Source of the DNA: Chara braunii
Taxonomy: Eukaryota; Streptophyta; Charophyceae; Charales; Characeae
Assembly: GCA_003427395.1 (NCBI GenBank)
Contig: BFEA01000531.1
Coordinates: forward strand, 864,382-888,697
Length of the DNA: 24,316 bases
Direction: 5' to 3'
The position numbers and the translations under genes were made by a program. Positions 17,100 through 24,316 of this stretch are shown in pieces. Position 1 is the stretch's first letter. Each line of letters begins with the position of its first letter. The notes beneath the pieces are model-generated. The model did no database searches and was not told the origin of the DNA. It saw only the letters and a list, made by a program, of their open reading frames with translations.

Positions 17100-17370
17100 C
17101 TCTTCACCTTTCTTGTGGCACCAGATCTACATGACAAAGCAAGTGCTGTGTTGCCTGGGATATGCGGGGTGGATGGATGCTGCTATCCTGTTTGCTGCTT
17201 ATATAATCGCCTTTTTTGGAGTAAACCCCTGCAGGCTGGTGGCAAAGTCGTGCCTGATTCGGCTTTCTTAGGGAAGAAAGGCAGCGATAGTTGGCTAAGC
17301 AATGCCCTTTTGTCTGCTTTTGAAATTCTTTCATCATTTTTACCACATGTCGTTTTCCTTCTGCCCCGTC
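17100..17370. other. No supported gene
   Basis: This may be the upstream continuation of the minus-strand relic (fragments such as SIHPAYPRQHSTCFVM), but frames break often. Nothing else was recognised. Confidence 0.3.
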
Positions 17371-17396
17371 ATGTCCACGTCTACGACATAGAGGAT

Positions 17397-17760
17397 AGTG
17401 CACGCTGACGTTTTATCTTGGAGATTGGCGTTCTTGTCTTCATTGACAACTATAATCATCTTCCTTGCCCTTCTTCCGCAATTCTTTGTTTTGAGCCGCC
17501 TTGATCTCAACTCCCAAATCAGCTTATTCCGTTAATTGTTGAGCCTCCATGTCCGTGACATAGAAGGATACCGTCTACCCCCAAACAGAATGTACAGCCA
17601 TTATGCCCGTGCTTGGCTCACATTTCAGTCCAGATGCAGCGAAAATGACCATGCGTTGTATTGGGGGAAAGAATGTAGTGCACGCTGACATTTTATCTGA
17701 AGGTCGGCCTTCTTGTCTCTAACTATCATCTATCTTCCTTGTCCTTCTTCTGCAGTTCTT
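17397..17760 (+). repeat. Direct duplication separated by a MITE-like copy
   Basis: TAGTGCACGCTGAC plus about 80 further bases at 17397-17487 recur at 17676-17760, about 279 bp away. The copies are about 80% alike by eye. Between them is the second inverted-repeat element copy. The right copy ends in a strong acceptor-like CCTTCTTCTGCAG; the left copy has CCGCAAT there. Confidence 0.7.
17566..17672 (-). mobile_element. Inverted-repeat element, copy 2 (degenerate)
   Basis: On the minus strand it shares CGCTGCATCTGGACTGAAA (17623-17641) with copy 1 at 3379-3397, plus flanking matches such as GCATGGTCATT against GCCTGGTCATT. The arms still show partial inverted symmetry (ACCCCCAAACAGAATGT against its near complement) but with more mismatches than copy 1. 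Confidence 0.6.
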
Positions 17761-17898
17761 TATCCTGGAAAGGAAACCGCGAAGTTTCCCACCGTTAGTT
17801 CAACCGCGTATGGGCTGGTAGTAGCCTGGTACAACTTCTTAGAGCCGGAGGTAGCCCTTGCTCAGTGTACGGCTTGTCTCTTGCCTACGACCATGTGA
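17756..17898 (+). CDS. Candidate terminal exon, unknown product
   Basis: After a pyrimidine-rich acceptor (CCTTCTTCTGCAG) a plus frame reads LYPGKETAKFPTVSSTAYGL, then VVAWYNFLEPEVALAQCTAC and LLPTTM before TGA. The composition is protein-like and the acceptor is strong. No upstream exon was identified and no family recognised, so this is a tentative call; chance is quite possible at this length. Confidence 0.25.
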
Positions 17899-18600
17899 CG
17901 CTAGCCGTTACAAGCTTGAGAGCTACTGACGTCTTTTTTCTCAACGTAGAACTTTCTACCACCTCTACTTTCTTCTTACATGGAACTGGCCGGGGAGGTT
18001 GGGGCCGGGGAGGCGCCGCCACGTGGCTTCAAAGCCGCGCGGACGCGTCCGTGGGGTCCGCGGACTGGCCGCGTCCGCGGATGGCCGCCGCCGAGGGTGT
18101 TTCATAGCTGTCTACCAACAGTCCATGGCTGTACCATTAAGCCATGTGGGCTTGCCTTTTTGTTTTTTTCTTAAGGACTTTGGCCTTGAGATGTCATCAT
18201 CCTACTGACCCGTTGTAGCTGAATTGTAGTGTTTTGCTCATTTGTCTCAGTGTAGTTTGAATTTGTGTCTGCATTTCAGTGATTTACGCGTGCTTCGTAC
18301 TACCTGATTGCTTAGTGTCGCTCAACCTTGCTCGAGTCACGTTATACCAGCCTGGTGGAGGGGGGAAGAAGGGCATGGCAGGGTAGCAGGGGCAGGTGGT
18401 GAATGGAGCACAAAAGGACAAAGTGGCCCTGCCAGAAAGGGTGTTGGCAACACCGGGTCCAAACAATATGACCTGTTCTGCATGCTGCCGCCTAGTCCAA
18501 TTCTGCCGTGTATAGGCAGGATGGACCTGGGGCATGGTGTCACCGTGCGGGATCCGCTTTGTGTCTATAAAGCATAACCTGGGTATCATGTAACAGGCAC
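17899..18600. other. No supported gene; GC-rich palindromic patch
   Basis: A CpG-rich patch (17990-18100) contains two perfect 10-bp palindromes, GGACGCGTCC (18041-18050) and GTCCGCGGAC (18056-18065). Their half-sites are shared, so they can also pair with each other. The rest, to 18600, shows no recognisable gene. Confidence 0.4.
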
Positions 18601-18645
18601 ATGCGAGAGTTGGGGCGATTGGTGGAACCAGGGACTAGTGGGCCA

Positions 18646-18757
18646 CACAGTGGAGTGAGTGGGCCGACGTTGCTATTAGGCGAGGTGAGGGGCCGTGGGA
18701 CACAGTGGAGTGAGCGGGCCGACGGTGCTATTAGGCGAGGTATGGTGGGCCGTGGGA
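18646..18757. repeat. 55-57-bp tandem repeat, two units
   Basis: CACAGTGGAGTGAG begins both units (18646 and 18701). They share GGGCCGACG and GCTATTAGGCGAGG and differ by a few substitutions and a 2-bp indel. Confidence 0.88.
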
Positions 18758-19013
18758 TGAACGACGGGCTACAGCCGAACCTACTCTCGAGGGAGGCAAG
18801 GGCAGCACCGAGAGCAACGGAGGGCTCTCGGACAAATGTTGAGCCACACCTGCGCCGACACCAGACGGAGGTAAGGGCAGGGCAGGAAGCGGCGGACAAT
18901 GATATCCCTCGAAGGGCTGGGGCAGTTGGCCGGCAACCGGAGCGCATGGGTCATCCCGACGTCACCTGATCCTCCCTCCACTTTCTCTGTGTCACTGACA
19001 GCTGCGCGCGTCA
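18758..19013. other. GC-rich non-coding stretch, nothing recognised
   Basis: Both strands have open frames of up to about 135 codons over this region and the tandem repeat, but the composition looks like GC-rich chance frames. No family was recognised. Confidence 0.3.
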
Positions 19014-19039
19014 CCTCTCTCTCTCTCTCTCTCTCTTTT

Positions 19040-19115
<76 letters not shown>

Positions 19116-19119
19116 ATCA

Positions 19120-19191
<72 letters not shown>

Positions 19192-19211
19192 TCTCTCTCT
19201 CTCTCTCTCTC
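19014..19211. repeat. Compound (CT)n-(CA)n-(CT)n microsatellite
   Basis: CT repeats (to about 19054) run into about 135 bp of CA repeats with a short imperfect centre (CAAACACACATCACCACA), then back to CT repeats (19192-19211). Reading frames of repeated His-Thr or Val-Cys are artefacts. Confidence 0.97.
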
Positions 19212-19288
19212 GCTCTCATAACATGTCAATCAGTCTCTCACACATTATCATCATTTTCTCATAACCATAATCGAAGTTATTATCATTG

Positions 19289-19292
<4 letters not shown>

Positions 19293-19361
<69 letters not shown>
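19293..19361. repeat. (GA)n microsatellite
   Basis: GA repeats of about 68 bp with one GGGA interruption lie 80 bp from the CT/CA tract. Confidence 0.96.
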
Positions 19362-19364
<3 letters not shown>

Positions 19365-20857
19365 TGACTCGTTGATTGTGGCAGTTGTTTCACGGTCTGC
19401 CTGCCAGGATTCTGTCTTTCCCCATCACCGTTGCATGATGTCTCTGTTGATGGACTGAAGTCATCTCAAGTAAACGTGGAGATAGTCACCCCAATGATTT
19501 TGTTGCGGAGGAGATGGTAGGCGGAATGGGGGAGGTGAGCATATCGATATATGGGCGTTTACGGAGATTATGGAAATTATATGACATAATTATGACGGTA
19601 TCCTGGCAAGTGGAACTGTGGGAGGTGAGCAAGGCAAGATGTGGGATACGGAACACCAAAATGAAGACGATGATGAGATGACAGAAGATAAAGACATGAT
19701 TATGCCCCCCTCCTTTTGATGGGCAGGATATGGCAGGCGGAAGGAGGGAGGTGAGCACGTCAACATATCTGCATATAGAAGAGAAAAAATAAAGACCACT
19801 TATAGGCAAGGTGGAAGTGAACTGCAGGAAAGATATGGAGTCGGTAGAAAATGTGACATAATTTTGAGAGAGAAAGGCAAAGAGGGAGAAAGAGACAATT
19901 CTTATCCGCCTTTTGTGTTTGTGTGTGTGTGTGTTCTCGAGCTTGTGTGTATATGTGTGTATGCGAGAGAGAAAAAAGGAGAAAAGGAGGGGGGAGGGGG
20001 AGGATGAGTTTGATTGCCCCATTGTAGTGCTGATTTAAGTGGCATTTAAAAGAAAGATTTCCGGAAAGATGGCTAAAAATTCATTGTCAAACATGGCTAT
20101 CTTCTCTTTTTTGGTCGGCGGCCGGTCAAATACAAAGGCCCTTTAGGGCCCAAATTTCCCATGTTGTATTAAATTACTTACAGAGGTATGCATACACTCT
20201 ACAACGGACAATATCGACTTTTCCCCCCTCGACGTGTGCAAAATGATTGCGTATGGGCGATGTATTGGGCCATGTGGATTTAGAAGATGGCGGAGGGGGA
20301 AGTGGGGGTGAATTCAAAAGGCGGAAATGGCGGGTTGTGAGATTGAGAGAATGGCCAACGCGGTCGAAGAGGAGGGTTGTCCTCTATTCGTCGAAAGAAG
20401 GCTACACGAGGACGGAAAAAGATTACAAATGTCAATGTCTGCATGGTGCAAGCTGGTTGGGAAGGAGGGGAAAGTGCTAGAGTAGGAAGAGCGTCTTCTT
20501 TCTTTTTGTGGGGGTTGATAAGCAGAAGGAGAAAATACCATTGACGAAACTGTGGATTGATACTTTTCTCCCTGTACCGGGTTGTATGCTTGTGCTTGGG
20601 CTGCCCCGGTACGAAAGGAAAAATGAAAAACACTAATGTTCCCCCCAATTGCAATTCCTTATGGTTGAATTGTGTTTATACATTTGAATCAAGTTATCCC
20701 CGGAAACTAACATGAGCAGAAAAAAGTAAAAATAGAAAAATAGCACATAAATCTAGGCAGTAAGGGTCCTCATACATATATGAACTAAATTATTGACAAA
20801 AGTGGCCATAAATTCCCCACAATTAACATAACCACAGTCAGAGTATCAAGCAAGAAA
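19362..20857. other. Non-coding; AT-richer sequence with short dispersed repeats
   Basis: GGGAGGTGAGCA occurs three times (near 19529, 19620 and 19748). Two of these share a longer GG(T/C)AGGCGGAA prefix 216 bp apart. GGCCCTTTAGGGCC near 20136 is a palindrome. Open frames here are short or low-complexity (Ser/Phe/Pro-rich on minus) and none resembles a known family. Confidence 0.4.
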
Positions 20858-22080
20858 CCTTTGCAGCAGTCTCCTTCAGCCCTTGCCCATCGCTCGGTAG
20901 TGTTGGACCTCCGTCTATATAGTTTTCATTGGTTCTTCGCTCGCAAATCACGAGAGTATTGTGATTGTTGTATGTCGGTTAAAGCAGGTTCACTTCATGA
21001 TTTGTGAATATGTTAGTTCAGGCAAAGACATTGCCATCCTCCACATAGTGGTCGTTCACCACGAGCTTCCATAGAACATCGTTTCCAATCACAATTCTCA
21101 ATTCACTTTTGGCATTCCCTGCATGAGCTATATGGCTCGGAGCTCCGCAACTTTTCCTCCTACCATCTGGAGATAGAGAATAGTTTGAGATCGCCATTAT
21201 AACTCTTGAGAATATTATCAAGAAGTATGTCCAGGGGAACATTGGTTGGGGTCTGCACCTCGCTCACTCGAAGATCACCTATAACCATGTCATTTTGTCA
21301 GCTACTGGTATGCCCCTCTATTTTTGTGATTTAGGATACTATCCTAGTTTTCCATCTGATTTGCTCTGGCCATAACAGCTCTACCGTGATGTTCTGTTGT
21401 AAATGGTTTTCTGGCTAAGATGACTCAAATCCTTAAGCACGCTTATGCTAGCATTGCGACCTTCGATTCTCATATGGTTTCTTCTTATCATTCCCGCATT
21501 GACCATCGTTAACGTTGGCGAGGGGTCTTTATTGACGCACGTCATTTCCATTTCGAAGCCAACATGCTTTGAAAGTCTATACGTTGCTATTTCAGACCAT
21601 GCACCATTCTTGCCCTTGTCAGCCGCAGTCCGTGAGGTTCAAATTGAAGCTCCTAATCCCATGTACACGATTTATTATGTGTGCTCTGATGACGACTGCT
21701 CCATTAGTCACCCCTTATCTTCCTTAGTCATTCATACCCTCACCCCTTTCCCATCATGGTGGATGGTCACGAGGAATATGTCGTCTTTGGCATTGTGTCA
21801 AACATATCATTGATCATGATTCTCCTTGTTTCACGTAACTTGCTTACTGGAAGGGTTATCCTAACAAGGAGTTTACTTGGAAGTTGCTAAAGCACTCGAC
21901 GTACATTATGACCTTTGTTTGTGCATACTATTGTCCTTACTCACATATTGATCCTTCATCTCCCTCCACTTCTCGTCCTAGTACGAACACTTCTACATCA
22001 GCAACCATTGGCATTCCCGCTTCTACCTTGATGGATGTTCTTGCTCCCCTGGTTTGCATTGCCTTAATAGTCGAGCGGCC
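20858..22080 (+). mobile_element. Ty3/gypsy chromodomain retrotransposon relic, copy A
   Basis: Plus-strand pieces in shifting frames follow a Ty3/gypsy integrase: SIVIVVCRLKQVHFM (family D-SI-V-VDRL-K-HFI), then VVHHEL, FWHSLHELYGSELRNFSS (family FW..LH.L.GT.L.FSSAYHPQTDGQTE), HLAHSKITYNHVISATGMPL (family AEFAYNNS-H-ATG-SPF), then the chromodomain W-KGYPNKEFTWKLLKH. Integrase inserts the DNA copy; the chromodomain targets chromatin. Many stops and frameshifts show decay. Upstream gag, protease, RT and RNase H parts and LTRs were not found. Confidence 0.82.
21751..21930 (+). pseudogene. Chromodomain fragment A
   Basis: It starts at the PSWWM/PIMVDG-type segment that precedes the chromodomain in these elements and ends after KGYPNKEFTWK and LLKHSTYIMTFV. 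The GYP-x-x-E-x-TWE pattern is the chromodomain core in plant chromoviruses; here the final E is K. Confidence 0.75.
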
Positions 22081-22214
22081 TCAATAACGGAAAAAATGAG
22101 AAACTAGATGTTCCCTTCATTTGCGATAAAAAACGTTTTTCGCCCTTGCTGTCACATTACGCTTATCGAGATGCATTTCAGCGTGTGCAGGGGAAATATG
22201 TCAATAGGTTAGCA

Positions 22215-23300
22215 AAATAGTCGTCGTTGCAATCTCCTTCACCCCTTGCCCACCTCCAGTCGGTGTAGGGCCTCCGTTTTTATGGATATCGTCGGTTATT
22301 TTCGTCAAACCTTTAATCTCAGTCATCATAGTATTCTGGTCATTGTTTGTCGGTTGGCAAAGCATGTCCACTTCATTGCTAGCAAGTATGCGAGTTCAGA
22401 CTCAAACATTGTATGTATCTATTTTAACCGAGCGGTCGTTCACCACAACCTTTTCAATAACATTTTGTTTGATCTTGACTCTTGATCCATTTTTCGCGTT
22501 CCCTCCATGAGTTGTATGGCTCTGAGCTCGTTTTTTTCCCCCTACTACTATCTAAAAACAAACCAATACAACTCCTGTGAGTCACAAGTAGTTTGACCAA
22601 GGTGACATTAGTTAGGATATTCACCTCCCTCATGCGAAGATATCCTATAACCATGTCATTCCGCCAACTATTGGTATTTCCATTATGTTTGTGACCACCC
22701 AAATATTGTATATCTTGTTCTTCATGATTGAGTATATAAGATGGCTGAGAACCTTGAGTGTACTCACGCAAGCATCGCCACCTTCCAGACTTGCATGGGT
22801 TTTTTGTGCCAACTGTTTTTGTATGGACCATCCTTATCGTCCTTGTAAAACGTAATCCGGATTGTTTCGTGAGGTTTAAATGAAGCTCCTCGATTTCATG
22901 TACTCTGGTAATTTACACTATGTTTTTCATGTACCCTTATTCTGACCATTCTGTCATTCGCCCCGTATCTTCAACGTTAATACCCTCCCCCCGCTCCCAT
23001 CATGGTGGATGGTCAGGAGGGGTATGTTATCTTTGACATTATGTCTCAGGATATCACTGATGTGACCCTCCCCGTATCGAGTAACTTATCCACCGAAAGG
23101 GCTACCCTGACCAGGAGTTCACTTGGGAGCTACGAGAGCTTTTGCTGCATGCCATGACCTTTCTTCGTGCTTTCTTCGTGGATATTATCATGCTAATCGA
23201 CATATTTATCCTTCATATGTCTCCATTCATCATCCTCATACTAACCCTTTCACATTAGCAACCATTGGCATTTCCCCTTCTACACTATGGATGCGTTTTG
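22215..23300 (+). mobile_element. Ty3/gypsy chromodomain retrotransposon relic, copy B
   Basis: A plus frame (22246-22485) reads FMDIVGYFRQTF, SILVIVCRLAKHVHFIASKY, SSDSNIVCIYFNRAVVHHNL and ILFDLDS, an integrase core where VDRL has become VCRL. Later pieces are HLPHAKISYNHVIPPTIGIS, a VFHVSLLKP-like segment (FFMYPYSDHSVIRPVSS), PIMVDGQEGYVIFDIM and the chromodomain. Copy B repeats copy A in the same order, about 1.3 kb downstream, so the pair is a tandem duplication or two nested fragments. It is inactive. Confidence 0.83.
22997..23180 (+). pseudogene. Chromodomain fragment B
   Basis: PIMVDGQEGYVIFDIMS is followed, after a frame change, by RKGYPDQEFTWELRELLLHA and MTFLRAF. The pattern matches the chromodomain consensus KGYPxxExTWExxxxL better than copy A. 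Confidence 0.8.
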
Positions 23301-23344
23301 TCATTTGCTTCATATCTTCGGTGTTAATACCCTCCCCCCTCTCA

Positions 23345-23580
23345 CATCATGGTGGATGGTTAGGAGGGGTATGTTGTCTCTGACATTATGTCCAAGCGTA
23401 ATCACTGATGTGACCCTCCCCGTATCGATTAACTTATCCACTGAATCCCAATGTAATCACTGATGTTATCCTCCTTGTATCGACTAACTTATCCACTTAA
23501 AGGGTCATCCTGACCAAGAGTTAACTTGGGAGCCTCTAGAGCACCTGTTGCATGGTATGGCCTTTCTTCGTGCTTTCTTC
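23345..23580 (+). pseudogene. Chromodomain fragment C
   Basis: A third copy begins at CATCATGGTGGATGG and ends LKGHPDQELTWEPLEHLLHG with MAFLRAF. It lacks an integrase of its own. It holds an internal 55-bp duplication: GTAATCACTGATGT at 23398 and 23453, each followed by similar sequence to TTATCCACT. Confidence 0.75.
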
Positions 23581-23776
23581 CTAGATACTAGCGTTCTCAT
23601 CGGCATATTTATCCTTTGTCTCCATTCATCCTCCTCGTACTAACCTTTCTACATCAGCAATCGTTGTCATTCCCTCTTCGACTAGATTGATGCTCTTGCA
23701 ACCCGAGTTATCCCTCTGGACCAGAAAGGCGGAGAGGGCACTGGCTACGTAGGTCAGGGACATGGTCCGGGACTAG
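23581..23776. other. Transition from gypsy relic to GC-rich frame
   Basis: The left part matches the tail after chromodomain fragments A and B (TATTTATCCTT, ACATCAGCAA). From about 23725 the composition turns sharply to G/A-rich. No LTR end was recognised. Confidence 0.35.
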
Positions 23777-24316
23777 GAGAGTTGTAGGGCGCATCTGAGA
23801 GAGGCCTTTCGACGACCAGAGCCCCCTCAGCCCAGAGTTGAGAGGCGTCAGAGGAGTCAGAGGCTGAGGGACCCTGAGCCCAGGGAGGCGAGACCGTCTC
23901 GAGGAGGACGGAAGGCCCTAGCCAGGAGAGAGGAGGAGCCAGAGCCAGAGCCAGACGCTGAGGAGCGAGGGGCATACCCTGAGTGTGGGTTGGGACCAGT
24001 GGAGTTCCATCGGATCACCGAGGGTGGATTGAGGAGGTCGCCAGCACACGCACAGGAGGGGCCGCCAACATCTGAGGGGCCCTTGAAGGAATTGGAGACG
24101 CATTTGGATATCTCTCAATGGAGGGCGTCGCCTCGGGGTGAGGAGCATGGAGAGCAGGCAGATGAGGTGCCCCGAGAGGAGGTGCCACGGGAGGAGGTGC
24201 CACAGGAGGAGGTGCCACGGGAGGAGATCCAGGGTACTCAGCGAGAGAGAGGGCTGGGCGATGAGGGGAGACGTGCGGGGAAGGAAGTGATAGAGGTTGG
24301 AGAGGACACGCCTCCA
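23777..24316 (+). CDS. Glu/Pro/Arg-rich protein fragment, runs off the right edge
   Basis: One plus frame is open for 180 codons, from the codon after TAG (23774-23776) to the last base. It has no ATG, so either the start is an upstream exon or this is an internal part. It reads RRQRSQRLRDPEPREARPSR, EEEPEPEPDAEERG, VEFHRITEGGLRRSP, KELETHLDISQW, then four EVP[RQ]E repeats and KEVIEVGEDTPP. A frame this long with regular repeats in phase suggests coding. The protein looks disordered and charged. Its position after a gypsy relic suggests a gag-like or other transposon protein, but no motif proves this. Confidence 0.55.
24164..24223 (+). repeat. 15-bp tandem repeat (4 units), in-frame EVPRE
   Basis: Units such as GAGGTGCCACGGGAG start at 24164, 24179, 24194 and 24209. 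Each encodes Glu-Val-Pro-Arg/Gln-Glu in the open frame, so length change by whole units would keep the frame. Confidence 0.9.

Noticed and set aside
19011-19264. Frames of repeated Thr-His or Cys-Val
   Set aside because: They are microsatellite translations.
1-24316. CRISPR array, bacterial operon, rRNA or intact tRNA genes
   Set aside because: No regular spacer-repeat pattern, no ribosome-binding-site-linked genes, and no rRNA or complete cloverleaf was seen; splice sites and retroelements show a eukaryotic genome.

Overview
This is eukaryotic nuclear DNA that is rich in repeats and poor in genes. Introns have consensus GT..AG ends. There are long simple repeats, a plant-type L1-like LINE, Ty3/gypsy chromodomain retrotransposon relics, and U6 snRNA copies whose 5' part resembles the green-plant form. 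A large green-lineage genome fits best. The GGCAGCAAGGCAACAAGG-type repeat and the overall style suggest a charophyte alga such as Chara, but that is inference; no sequence search was possible.

Layout. Positions 1-67 are (AG)n. Positions 680-4118 hold the 3' half of a protein phosphatase 2C (PP2C) gene on the plus strand: exons 1053-1168, 2992-3121 and 3857-4118, whose splice phases join exactly. Its first visible exon lies in a 226-bp tandem duplication. Intron 1 carries a non-autonomous hAT-like element. Intron 2 carries an inverted-repeat element and a run of 48 C. Positions 4.1-8.1 kb have no proven gene, only a few exon-like stretches. Positions 8.1-8.5 kb are a foldback repeat with alternating orientation. 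Positions 8.65-10.37 kb are a GGCAGCAAGG-type low-complexity block.

Positions 10.5-11.8 kb are the most unusual part. Two U6 snRNA-derived sequences (one on each strand) flank two 34-nt hairpins that match group II intron domain V, with a tRNA-headed poly(A) SINE between the hairpins. Positions 12.5-16.3 kb are a decayed minus-strand LINE with endonuclease, reverse transcriptase and terminal zinc-finger regions, frameshifts and lost catalytic aspartates. Positions 16.5-17.1 kb are an unidentified minus-strand coding relic with two in-frame stops.

Positions 17.4-20.8 kb hold short duplications, GC-rich palindromes, a 55-bp tandem repeat and large CT/CA/GA microsatellites. Positions 20.85-23.7 kb hold two tandem relics of a Ty3/gypsy integrase-chromodomain region plus a third chromodomain fragment. 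From 23777 to the window end an uninterrupted plus-strand frame encodes a Glu/Pro/Arg-rich protein fragment.

Apart from PP2C, and possibly the right-edge frame, little here looks like a functioning gene. No operon or jointly acting gene set is visible. The items of most interest are the U6/domain V cluster, the foldback array and the intact right-edge frame.
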